From Cruorifilaria tuberocauda (lineage: Eukaryota > Nematoda > Chromadorea > Rhabditida > Onchocercidae): a stretch of 39,688 nt of DNA. Positions 1-11,400 of this stretch are shown here, piece after piece; position 1 is the first letter of the stretch, and every line of letters starts with the position of its first letter. A model generated the notes under the pieces. The model worked only from the letters and a program-made list of their open reading frames with translations. It did not search any database and had not been told where the DNA came from. A program made the translations under genes and the position numbers. Where the stretch lies: the NCBI GenBank assembly GCA_013365365.1, contig JABVXU010000497.1, positions 1 through 39,688 on the forward strand. Direction: 5' to 3'.

Positions 1-1619
1 CGAATAGAAAGAAAGACTGTCACGGTCAAAGAAGATCGTCGACAATAACAGGAAAGAAAGAATAACTCTAGAAGAATACTATTGTCGCGGTTAAAGGAAA
101 TCGCCGACAATTCTAATGAAGCATTGGCGGAAGCTAATTAACAAAGAAATGTCCTCGTTTAAAAATTAAAAAATATAAACTATAGGAGGAAGGAGTAGCA
201 TGGTTAAAAGGACAATTAGTTTATTACAACTGGAGTTCAGACCGAGAGAAGATTCCGAAGATGTAGAAAACTGAAATTTATGTTCGGTAACTAACAGAAG
301 AGGTCAAACTACATTTAGTTTTATGTACAAAATGACCAATTGATCATTTACTTACCTTGCAGTAATTATTGCTTTGAAACAAAACGTTTAGCCTTACTGT
401 CTGCATTCCACTATATCACCACCTCAAGAACAGTTTCAAGTTCCTCTTTCAATCAGCGGCAAAGGGAAGGATATTTTCATGGTACGATTTTTTCTTTCAG
501 AAATTAAAATTCCATGATCGAATGTGCACATTAGCAAGCATAAATTAACTGAAAAAAATTAAAATTAACATACATAAGTCATAAAATGTTGAAGACACTT
601 GCCAGAAATTCTCGAATGAAGAGAAAACACATTCTCATCAATGTTTTCCAACATCGATTTTAAAATGACTCACAAAAACCTGTTTCTCTTAGATAGCATT
701 TCATTTTCTGTTCATTGCTTTTGTTTGCGAATAATTTCTCTTTTCCTTACCTTTTCATATTTTTCACGTTTTCCTTACCTCATGCTCTTCATGTTTTACT
801 CCTTCATGCTTTTCCGTTAGATCCCACGCTTAAATTTATTGCCGTGGAAAGTGGCGTATTTAACTGATATATATTTACGCTTGTGTGATTTGATAAGGCA
901 GATTACTGCTATCATCCAGAGGGAATTAATAATGAGTTGTGTGTATGAGAAATGCAAAGTTTTTTTTTCTTCCGTTTTCTTCGCTAAATAGCACGTTATC
1001 AGTGAAAGAAAAATCTTCGTTTTTATTAGTCACTCTCACTCTCATTTCTTGGCTTTATTTGAAAATAAAACAAGCCAATAAGTGATTTATGACCTTTGCT
1101 AAAAGGTCTTCAAACTTCTTATATGTGAAAGATATCGTTCAGTGGATCTTTCATATCTGAATTTTGTATTGTTACCTTGATTCCTAAAAGACCTAAGTGA
1201 AATTACCCAAGTGGAATTAACAAAACTAAATGACATTTAAAGGTTTAACAAAGAATTTGGCAACAACTGTTAAGATCCTCGAGCTAACCGTTGAAGATTA
1301 TGAGATGAAATTTTATTACTGCTTTTTTCTCTCAAAACTTTTAATTTCACAATATTTTGTTCGCAAAAAGTAAATATGAATCATTAACTGGACAGAAAAC
1401 CGGAAATTGAATGTCTTCCACCACTTTTATCCTTCTCAAACACCCACAATCATAGCGAAAATGTATTTTTAGGAATGAAAGGAACATGAGAGGCCATGCA
1501 TTCTGTCGATTTAATTTCAATAGTTTCGTTTTTTGTTTAAATTTTAGTAAACACTTTTTATTGAGTTTACATCTATTTTTTACTTCCAAATCTTCAACAT
1601 GCAGTTTATCTTTCACAGA
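1..1619. other. Non-coding left flank
   Basis: I see no convincing gene here. The first 112 bases hold two copies of a 29-nt repeat, listed separately. The remainder is AT-rich. Short open stretches on the minus strand near 1347-1616 have low-complexity Lys/Asn/Leu composition and no splice context, so I treat them as chance. The last 50 bases before 1620 form a pyrimidine-rich tract ending in an AG, the likely splice acceptor of the next gene. Confidence 0.6.
18..111 (+). repeat. Two tandem copies of a 29-nt near-palindromic repeat
   Basis: Copy 1 is 18-46 and copy 2 is 83-111. They match at 24 of 29 positions and all five differences are transitions. In copy 2 the ends ATTGTCG and CGACAAT form inverted arms around a purine-rich centre. 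A third, inverted relative lies at 9652-9680. Both left copies are preceded by GAAAGAAAGA-type purine runs. The identity of the family is unknown. Confidence 0.55.
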
Positions 1620-1622
1620 ATG
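1617..1622 (+). promoter_or_regulatory. Probable spliced-leader acceptor next to the start codon
   Basis: The sequence CTTTCACAG ends at 1618 and is followed by one A and then ATG at 1620. An acceptor with no matching upstream donor, placed one base before a start that opens directly into a signal peptide, is typical of nematode trans-splicing. This favours starting at 1620 over the in-frame ATG at 1599, which lies inside the polypyrimidine tract. That leader addition happens here is inference. Confidence 0.55.
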
Positions 1623-3277
1623 CTTAAATCAGTTACGGTCGCGCTTTTTACACTGACAACAAGTTGTCATGCAGCTGTCAAATGTCAGCCAAATAAACGA
1701 GGTGAAGTACTTACGTGCGCATTTGCGTGTTGCAGAAGTTTGAATAATACTTCCGAGGTAATTTTAATTTTTGAAATGACACATTTTAGATCGCTGTTTA
1801 ATAGTTAAGTCCGCTGAACAATAAATTGAATTGAGCCTAATCTTTATGAAGAAAGTGATAAATTTGATTTTTAATTGTTTTAATGACAACTAAAAGTTAC
1901 AATTTTCGTAAACTCTCATTGTTGTTTAATTGAAAATTTTTAGAGAAAATGTGATTCTTCAAGATATTTTCAATATCCGCTTATTCATATTTATCACATT
2001 TTTAAATTGTCCGGGGAATAAATCAAAATAGACATAAGCGTCCAAATTTTTCATCAGATTACTTTTTGAAATATATGTAAATCTTAAAGATTCAACAATT
2101 TATTTACAAAAATTATGGTAAGTAAACAATTTAACAATCAATTTATTAGTTCCGTTTCTACAGAAGTGAGCTTCTCAAAATTTTTCAATGTTTCCGGTAA
2201 AAATAGAATAAAATAAAAAATTACATTTTTCGAAAATATAAAAGATTTTATTCAAAAAATTGAAGAAACTTTATTAGGATCGAAATTATATCAGTTGCAG
2301 TGGCAAATTTATATCTCCAATAACCGTTTCTATCCTGCTTCAGAATTTGAAAGTTTTTCAGCTCAAATATTTGCAATAATGGAATCATAAAAGTCAAATA
2401 TTTCTAAAACTTAAATTTAGAACTTTCAAGTAACTTAGATTTTCAGGATTATTTTTGTTGCGGATTGTTGGAGGACAATCACATAATTCGTGAGAAGATC
2501 TCAGAATACGATTGGCCGCAACGTTTCATTGCTTACGGCAATATTTCTCAGTAGGCTATGAACGTTCAAACGCACTTTTTGAAATTTGATTAAATTTGGA
2601 TATCAGCTGAATACTGAATGAAATTGGACCCTATATGGTGAACAAATAAGCACGCAGATTTGTATAAAAATGAAAAAATTGTTTCTAAATTAACTTTTGG
2701 CAGGAAATTGAAATGCAGTATTATCAGCTAATTATCTAAAATATATCCATTGGATTATATTTTTTTAGAAGAAGTGAACAACTAAGTTGAAGTACGGTTA
2801 GTTTTTTAGAATTTGCAGCTATTGGTTGAATTAAAGTTCGAAATAAAGTTTATTTCAGGATTGATTACACATTACTTATAATTGGTTTAATTGTTAGTAT
2901 AATTGTCAGCGCTATTTGTTCGTTTTTCTGTTGCCTTCTCTGTAACGGATGTTGGCTCCATCGACGACGCAATCCGCAATTGTACGAATCCGTAAACGAT
3001 ACCGGCTTCTATCCATTATGCTGTAACTCTTTCGAAAATTTTACACTATCACTAGCTTTGCTTACAATTCAAATTATTGATATTGTTATCATTTGAAGGC
3101 GGATTTGGTATTCCAATGGGAACGATCGTATTTAGCACACATCCGCCACAATTTCGAGATGAATCAGAACTTTATGCCAGATCATCAGCCTCATCATACG
3201 ATAATCGAAATCGAATCCGATTTAATGATGACGTCACCCCACGTGGAGTATTGAAAGGCGATATGAATACTAGTTAG
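1620..3277 (+). CDS. Small Cys-rich single-pass (type I) membrane protein, Shisa-like layout
   Basis: Exons read as 1620-1757, 2447-2550, 2859-3022 and 3099-3277; all phases join, giving 194 residues. Residues 1-18 form a signal peptide (MLKSVTVALF, then a Ser/Thr/Cys stretch). The ectodomain (about 19-84) has cysteine pairs, ACC near 36-38 and FCCG near 49-52, and sequons at Asn42/43 and Asn78. One hydrophobic segment at about 86-109 is followed by a Cys cluster and the basic anchor HRRR. The cytoplasmic tail is polar and Ser/Asn/Arg-rich. A secreted CCG-type cysteine domain, one membrane span and a polar tail resemble Shisa-type adaptors, but I cannot confirm homology and no function is assigned. 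The third intron (3023-3098) is chosen because it keeps the frame open; other boundaries give early stops. A poly(A) signal follows at 3337. Confidence 0.7.
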
Positions 3278-3336
3278 ACCATTTCTCTTCATATCATTTT
3301 CTGTCCGAAGCCTGCTTTTTATGTTGAGTAATTGTA

Positions 3337-3342
3337 AATAAA
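3337..3342 (+). terminator. Poly(A) signal AATAAA
   Basis: A canonical AATAAA lies 60 bases after the TAG of the membrane-protein gene and is followed by a T-rich stretch. It fits as the cleavage and polyadenylation signal of that gene. Confidence 0.6.
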
Positions 3343-6300
3343 AGTTTCATTATTTGTTGTTTTTTAATATTCATAAAGAGGTACTGTGATAATTTTTATC
3401 TTTCTTATTGTTTGAGAAGATTTCTAGGAAATTTCTCGTCATTTCTCCAAGTCTTCTCTTTTCAACTGTTTCTACGAGTTCAAAGATGTCTGAGAATTTT
3501 TTCTCAACAGAATAAAATGATGCAAATATTTATCCAGTTATTTTAAATATTTTGCTTTTTTTCGGTTCCTATTGTCATTTTAAACATTCATTTTGTTTTT
3601 ACTCCCACTCTTATCTTTTCTCACCTACAAAAGTTACTTCTAAAACATGTTTGTTTTGCTTTCAAAACTATTTTCGCTCAGATAATGAATTGATTGCTAC
3701 AATTAACCGCATTTCATACCTCTAATTCGAAGTTCGAATGATATTTTGCAAAGAATTGAAAGTATAGTTTTCTTATGTTTCACCTGTCACATCAAGCAAA
3801 CGAGCAAAATATTACATATTTCTGGGAGCGGAATGAAAGGATAAAAATTATTTTAGAGATCTTGTCGGATAGATAGTGCGATCAGTCACTTTTTCAGAAA
3901 TTCGCTGAATCACTAAAAATATTGGTCAAGTCACAATTTTTTGATTAGATTTAAAATTGAAATTAGAATAATAATGAATGTGTTACCTCCATTTATTAAA
4001 TTGAATTAATTTTAAATCACCCGTGCTATATCATTTCATCTTTTGCTCCATCCTTCAAATACTTTAATTACAAGCAAGATCATTATAAATACTTAGAAAA
4101 TCAAATCATCAATAAAGTGAAATGATTGATGCGCCTTTTTGGCACTATCAGACATTAAAGTTATCATCATCTTCTGTAAATGTTTAATGTTCACTTTCAA
4201 TTACCTGATAAACGCGTTAATGAAAATGTGAAAAGAAGAACAAATGAAGAAGAACAAAATTTTATCAGCGATCTATCATTGAAATCACTGATTTCATTTT
4301 AAAATTGCCTGATTTGATCATTAATTTACCAAAAATACTTCATTACTATTTGAAAAGTCTTATTCTGATTACTTCTTTTTTAATTTATTTATTTATTGAT
4401 TATACTTCTTTTTTAATTTATTTATTTATTGATTATTCAATTGTTTTCAAAATGGCACCTTAAAGGTTTAAATTTGCACGGAAAAAATTAGTCATTTAAC
4501 AAAAACTTACAAAAAATATAAATGAAAGAGTTTTGACTGAAAAAGCAAAAGAGTTTGAGCTTTGAGGTTTTGATGCGATTACCTTCCGACATTTTTTTCC
4601 GTATTTAAATACGAATGATAATGATGAAAAGTTGGGATTCTATCAAAAAATTGCAATGACTGATGAAAATTTTCATTTAATATGTAATGAATTGCTCATT
4701 TTTATTTTGCAAGTAATTAACTTAGAATATTCTATTAACAGAACAGTTTTAAAGAGCTAAAAATCCTTCATCGCTTTTATCTATTTTCAATCCCAAGCAA
4801 AGTTATTAATAATTATCTAATTGATATATCTATATAGGTGAGGAAGAATTTAGCGTAATCTAATTTGAATGAACTAATGTTTGTGAGTGGTTATTGGCTG
4901 AATGAAACCGAACATTTCTTTTAATGAAATCTTAATCTTTTCAGTTGAGAGCAAATCTCTACCATTTCATAAAAGGAAATCTGCTTGAGAATTTCTAGGA
5001 ATAAATCTTGAATACGGAAAAACCTTTTCCTTTTTGCTTTATGTTAAAAAAGGATTCTTTGAAATAATTAAAAAGGAAAAGCAGTTGTTTATGGATTTTT
5101 TGCGCACTTTCCTGCATTGCAAGTTAAACGGCTTCTGAGACTCTTTTTGGAAAAATTTCTCTAACCGCAACTGTCTTTATTTTGCTTTATCTTATTCATC
5201 TACTACTGGGTGAATTTCAATTTTCGGTGAAATCTGCCCTTATCGGAAAATAATTTCAAGTTTGAGAAACAAAGATTCGGGAATCAGAAATTAGTGCAGT
5301 GATTCTATTTATATTAATTAACTTAAGCGTTTCGTCGAGAAAAATGCATTGAAATCGATATTTTTATAATTTTCCTTATTCTTAAAACATTCCCATATTT
5401 CTGTTGACTTTTATTTTTATTTGTAAATAATTATGACGCTTTCAGTTTGAATTTAAAAAAGCCCATAATGAACATATTTGTAAAATTCTAAATGGTGGAT
5501 TGAATTTAAATTTGTTTATGTTAAGGTTCATCTTTTAAACTTAAAATTTATTCATTTCTTCCACTCTTTCTTCAGTTATGAAGCCGCGCTCACAGATTTT
5601 CAATTGTTTAGCAATATTGGTGCAAATACGGACATCTCGTTCCATTTATTAGAAATGAGATATCAAACCATTCAATGCGACAGAATTTCCGGAAGTTGAA
5701 TGTCATTTTGTTTCACTTAATTAAAATTAATGTCTTCTTAGCCTGTTGAAGTCTATGTGAAAATAAAATTTTATTCAGTTTTGTTTCGATCGCTTTCATT
5801 CTTATACTACTACATCAGTTCAATCGTTATATCATTGGGAAATACTTATTGGTCAAATCGTGATATCAATCGGAAATCGGAAATACTTCATTTTCAGTAA
5901 GTTTATGGGTGCTTTCATTCAAATTGCTATTTTAAGGTCACAAACATAGAAGCTAAATGCATGAAATGTTGAAATCAAAGCATATATATCTAAAGCTTAT
6001 ACGTTTTATCCATCTATAAAGTATTGTTATGAAAGAATATTTATTGATTGAAATAGTTACCATACATGCTTGGCTATTCGGTTTTAGTGTATTGAAATAC
6101 GTAAAAAAAAATTTATCGACTCAAAATGAATGTGAAATTCGTCCTGTAGATGCACATTATCAATTCTTACAAGGTTTCAAATTTCACTTCAGCTTATATA
6201 ATTTTAATATCAATCTTGCTTAATATCACTGAATTATTTTCAAATAATTGATTATTTTTTTAATTCCCATTCACTGTTCTTAGTCCGAACTTTCCTCACA

Positions 6301-7780
6301 TTCATTTACAAATTATGCGATAACGACCATTTCTTCTATTTAGTGCAGGAACTGAATGCTTCAGAGAATGCTGAAAAATTGCATTGAAAATTGACATTTG
6401 AAGCAAATTCCTACCTTTGATGTAATTTACTTTTTGCTCGAGTCATTTGGTTCAATAAAGTGCAAGAGTTTTTACATCATATTGCGAAGTGAGAACAGTC
6501 ATCCATCTCATTTTATTCAAATACTAAACATGCTGTTCGTTGAATGTTCCAAATGTTTATAGTTTTACGCATGGATTGAACTGATCTACTCCTTTATGCA
6601 TTAGCAGATCAGTGCTAGCAATAATAGCAGTCACATATGAGAAAGAGAATGTGCTAAGAAAAAAGTGCAAAATGAAAAGTTGGTCGTATAATTAGGTGGA
6701 ATAGATGGAATAATATGGGAATAAACTGCAGAAATTGTAAAAAGAGAGAAAACAGAAATAACAATGAGTGATGAGGTAATTTATTACTTAAGTTGTTGGA
6801 GGAATAGAAAGAAATAAATGGAAGTAAATGGTGAAGCAGAAATGTCCTGTTGAAATTTAACGGAATTCATTTTGATCAAATAATTGTTAATGTGATAGAA
6901 GTGAATTATTCTCAAGCGAATAAAGTTCACTTATGAAAAGGAATTATTAATTAATAAACGAAAAATAGCAAAATTACTTTAGAGCACAAATAGATTGTAT
7001 AAATATATTAATTTCCTGCAAAGACGTCGCTAGCATTTCGCAATAATTCTTAAAACAATCATTGCTATTATTCCCGAAGGATCATATGAATTGATTTGAT
7101 CTTCTCTGATCTCTGAATCGATCTGAAATTTGCAAAACAATGTCATATCATTCATTATTCATAGTGGAATGATGCAGATATTGATTACATATGTTTAATG
7201 AGAATGCGAAATCTCTTCATATCACTTGAAACTGACGATGATAAAATAGGCTGTGATAACGACTTTAATACTAATAGTAGGAAAGGAACAGTCAAAAGTC
7301 CACCGTTTAAATTCGATTTGTTTCTTTCTATCACATGTAATACTGTGATCATGAAGCTTCTCGTCACACCTTTTTTCGCTTCGTATTCTGTTTCGTCCGG
7401 TTATTAATTAATTGGTGGCAGCAGCAGTTCAAAAATCTGCATAAACTTGAAATGATTTATTATTGATTGCAAATTGTTTTATTTATTTTCATTTTGAAAG
7501 AAATAAATTATTGGCAAATATTGATAAATCACTGATATATATGATCGGATCAATTATCGATCTATTTGCAAATTCTGTGAATTAGTTTCATTTGTGTTTT
7601 TATCCGATGTTTGAATGAAAGTTAATAGGAAAAGGAAAATAATTGAATGAGAGATGAGTGGAAATAATTTTTTTTGAATGGTACATTTTATTGAATGGAA
7701 AACAAAAATGAAGGGTAGGGCAAAAGTAATTCGAAAAACAGAATGTTAAGCATCATTAGCTTAATATTCCATCTGCGTTG
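3343..7780. other. AT-rich intergenic region
   Basis: About 4.4 kb without a gene I can support. It contains a perfect 33-bp tandem duplication (4371-4436) and many A/T runs. Open stretches at 6029-6223 (+) and 7204-7407 (+) are short. The second has a less AT-driven composition and is discussed as a possible upstream exon of the kinase D gene. The segment presumably includes the promoter of that gene, but no motif decides it. Confidence 0.5.
4371..4436 (+). repeat. Perfect 33-bp tandem duplication
   Basis: Positions 4371-4403 and 4404-4436 are identical, starting ACTTCTTTTTTAATT and ending GATTAT. The unit itself carries an internal ATTT run. The perfect identity suggests a recent slippage or duplication event in non-coding DNA. 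Confidence 0.85.
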
Positions 7781-8175
7781 ATGGATGATACTTCACTAAA
7801 CAACTCATCAACCTCAACCTTTTTGGTTCAAAATCAGACTTTTTTATCACCGATATTAACCAGTTCATCAAGACACTTTTTAGATTTTCACTTCTGCGTT
7901 CCAATTAGTATTAATTGCGGAAATGAGAGAGAAATGATCTTTAAGAGGTTGAAAGATGTGATTTGGTGTGAGAAGCCGTAAGTACACTCACTCAAGAGAA
8001 TTTCCTCATTTCTGTTCATGATAATTTACTTTATCTAGTCTATTTCTTTCTCGACTTACAAAATGTCTCTTGTCACTTCAGAAACTGTTTCTCATCGATA
8101 TTCAAATATTATGAGTAATTCACGAATGCTTATTTATATTCTTTTCTTTTCAGGAAAACATTCCAATATCAAAAA
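7781..8175 (+). other. Candidate alternative 5' exons of the kinase D gene
   Basis: An open frame from ATG 7781 reaches a textbook donor (CC|GTAAGT after 7977, phase 2). A 22-nt stretch 8154-8175 lies between TTTTCAG and GTAATC and would continue the frame (phase 2 to 0). Splicing on to the acceptor at 8432 gives Asn-Ser-Leu-Gln in frame with Met at 8445. The phases fit throughout, but the predicted residues (Ser/Thr/Phe-rich start) match nothing I recognise, and vertebrate kinase D N-terminal extensions look different. It may be an isoform-specific N-terminus or a chance alignment of splice motifs. Confidence 0.22.
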
Positions 8176-8423
8176 GTAATCGGTTTCCCACAGTAAATAT
8201 ATTGGAATAAAAGTTTTCATTAACTCTAAACCTGAATTATATCAAAATTTCGTGTTTTGGATTTTTTCCATTTCTTCATTTTTTAATTTTAATTTTTTCA
8301 ATCAATTATAGCAAAATTTTTATATTCATATCTTCATTGAAAGGATTTTTCTAGAGTACTTCAATGATTGAAAGTCAGAAATTCTAGGAGAAATTTTCTT
8401 TAAAGAATTTGAATTTCTTTTAG

Positions 8424-8444
8424 GTGTGCTAGAATTCGTTGCAA
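8424..8444 (+). promoter_or_regulatory. Possible trans-splice acceptor and short leader of the kinase D gene
   Basis: CTTTTAG ends at 8423, leaving 21 bases before ATG 8445. These include an in-frame TAG (8430-8432), so a transcript joined here must begin translation at 8445. An alternative acceptor, GCTAG ending at 8432, leaves the frame open upstream and would suit an added 5' exon. Confidence 0.4.
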
Positions 8445-11400
8445 ATGAGCAGAATAAATGTTTCGTTTCAATCCGGAGTCTTCAAGCAGGAAATTGCTCT
8501 ACGCAATCAAAAAGTTTCACCAAAAGAACTTCATGAATTGGCAAAAAAATTCATCCAAAAAATTGTCAGTTTTTTACTTTGACAGATCTAAAGAGTTTTC
8601 AACTAAATGATATTAATCAATCGATTCGATAATTTGAGCATACTTAGTTTTAAATTATGTACTAAAAGCTACAATATTGATATTCACAAAAATATTAATC
8701 ATTTAAAATCTTTTACTATGTTTAACAAAGCAACTTCCTGATTAGTTATTATTAACAAATCTGACTTTAATTGGCTGCAGAAATATGCTGAAATATCAAA
8801 TTACAGTGGATTATTTCGTCAATTTCAAGATTTCAAAAATCTGACTACACATATATGAAGAATATATTTTACACTTTTTTAAAATTGATACTTGTTAACA
8901 AGAAATCAAAGGAATCAGATGCATCTATTATGTATTCAGTTACTTTTAAAAATTGATTTTATTTCACCAATCTACTCAATAGTTAAAAATTTTTATTTCC
9001 ATCACATTTTTTTTTATTTCCTTTTTTAATTTTAGTATTCAAAATATGGTTTTGATGTTGCATTACCTGATAATTTGTTGCTGTATCGCCATGATATCAA
9101 TTCTGCCAACATTCTACAGCTAATCACTACAAGTATTGATATCACCGAAGGAATACTGATTGAAGTTGTAATCAGTTGTAAGTTCCATAAAATTGATGTT
9201 GGAAATTGAAAATATGAAATCAGTTTTCGAACTTTTGTCTACAATTTAATTTACCTGATTTTAAAGCACTGAAACCATTATTTCTTTTTATAGATTTTAT
9301 TGCAGTCTATATAGAGAAATTGAATTAGTATTATTCACTTCAAGTATTATTCAGTATTATTCATTTGAACGTTACTGAAGTAATTGTGAATTCCTTAGTA
9401 AACTTTGAAGTGAACTTTAAAATTCCTCAGTGTGTTGATCAGCAGAAAGGTGAAAATTATACAGAGCTAATAGCAACCACTTTTTGTATGATTAATCACG
9501 TAAGCAAAGTTTATCACTTCCTTTTTATTTTTATTGTTTATCGTATTATTTGAAAAAGTACAGAACGAACACATTCTCTGCTCACTAATTTTCATTGTTT
9601 TGTTACTTTATCAGTTAAGCAAAAGAAAGAATAAGTGGTAAGCCAGTGAAATGTGTCGACGATTTTCTCTGACCGTAGCCTCTTTTCAAGGTTGAGGACT
9701 TCTCTTCTTTTTGCGTGAAATTAAGTTGCTGGCTCTCTGTATCAGGTAGATGTGATAACCATTACGCTTGGTAGTACCTCAAACTTGTTTAATTCTATCT
9801 TTATTACGATACAATAACAACATTAAAACATTAACAATTCAACAGTATTGTGGACAGTTTCAGATATCAATAAGGTAAAGGAAAGAGAAGCCCAGTTGTA
9901 CTCTTTAGTTGAACAACGCACTCCTTGAAGCAAAGTCAGAGCATTACTTCTGGTGCCTAGGAACTTCTTTATTCTGGTGGAGGAGGGGTTATGTAGTTCA
10001 CATATTACGACAAAGATCTGTACAGGTATAAAAGCTGTTTTTATAACTCACGGACAAAGCGTACAATTACAGTGTTAGATCAGATTAAAGGATTTCATTA
10101 CTTTTCGTTTTCTTCACAATTCCAGCGACAAAGCTTATAAAGGAGAAGCTTACAATGTTCAGTTCAGAACAAAGGATTTCAAATTTCTTCCGCTTCCCTC
10201 GCGATTTCAGCGACAAAATGAAATTTCCTCAATGTGAATCATTTCAATTCCTGTATAATAGCCTGGTAAATGTTGCAGAACAAGTGATCCAATTAAGAGT
10301 GGAATAAACAAAAATTACCGAAAAAAGATCAATCTCAATGAGAAAGAGAGGGAGAGAGAGGAATATTTGACAACAATAAAATTAAGAGGCTTTTCATCAC
10401 TGGCATTGGACAGTAATCTGCTTATTTGTGACTTCTTTATCTTCATAATTTTCTCCTAACATTATTTAAATGGAAATAACAATAACAGATGTTGCTTTCA
10501 GACGTTTGGGTGCTACTTCTTGGGGATATCGGTAGCCTAACTGATAACTGATAAGTCAGAACTTTTAGCTGTTAATATTAAATTCAAATTTTGGCAATGC
10601 TAAGATGAAGCACTTTTTCTGGTTTTTACATATACTACTAAAGATTAGATCAAATATACGTGTCTAAAGGCTTATAAAATTTCCATTAGCGCTTCATCTT
10701 TTCTTCGCCGAAAATTTTCCAACTTTTAAAATAATCGCTTGTAAATTTTATTCGAATAATCTTAAATCATTCCATCCATTTATCAAAAACAAAAAATATT
10801 TTCTTAAGAAAGCTTAAATATATTAGTTTATCATTTATCATCTGAGAACTGATTGATATGTCTTGTTATTAGAACAATCATAATTTGCAATATATTTGAT
10901 AATACTGTTTTTATGATTTAAAGCTGATAAATATAAATTAATAATTATATTGTTTATTATATCTTTTCTTACTATAATTAATAATTAATTCCTGCACCAT
11001 TATCAGTATAATTAATAATTATTTTCTATAATTAACTTCACCTAATTAATATAATTCTTACTATAATTAATTCCCATTTTCAGCTCATGCATTTCATCAT
11101 GGCTTATTGCATCGACATACACTGTATGTACATAGCTATAAATCGCCAACATTCTGCGATTTTTGCGGTGAAATGCTATTTGGGCTAGTGAAGCAAGGCC
11201 TGAAATGTCAAGGTTTTCATGTCTCTCATTAATGTAACTTCACTAACAAGCAATGTTGTGGACTTTTAGGAATAGTAATGAAGGAATTTATTCCTTCTGA
11301 AGTTTAATAAGTTATCAGAAAATAACTTGGGCAACTAATAGAAATATCAAAGTCTGATGATGGTAAAATCGAGCTGCGAACAGCAAGTTGCACGATATGT

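Noticed and set aside
1201..1212. AATTACCCAAGT, a 12-base match to the nematode SL1 leader
   Set aside because: The match stops before the TTTGAG|GTAA end, with no donor, Sm site or 5S rRNA nearby, so it is not an SL RNA gene.
2985..3098. Donor after 2991 (TCC|GTAAAC) for exon 3 of the membrane-protein gene
   Set aside because: It would put the last exon in a frame that stops early; the donor at 3023 preserves the clearly coding frame.
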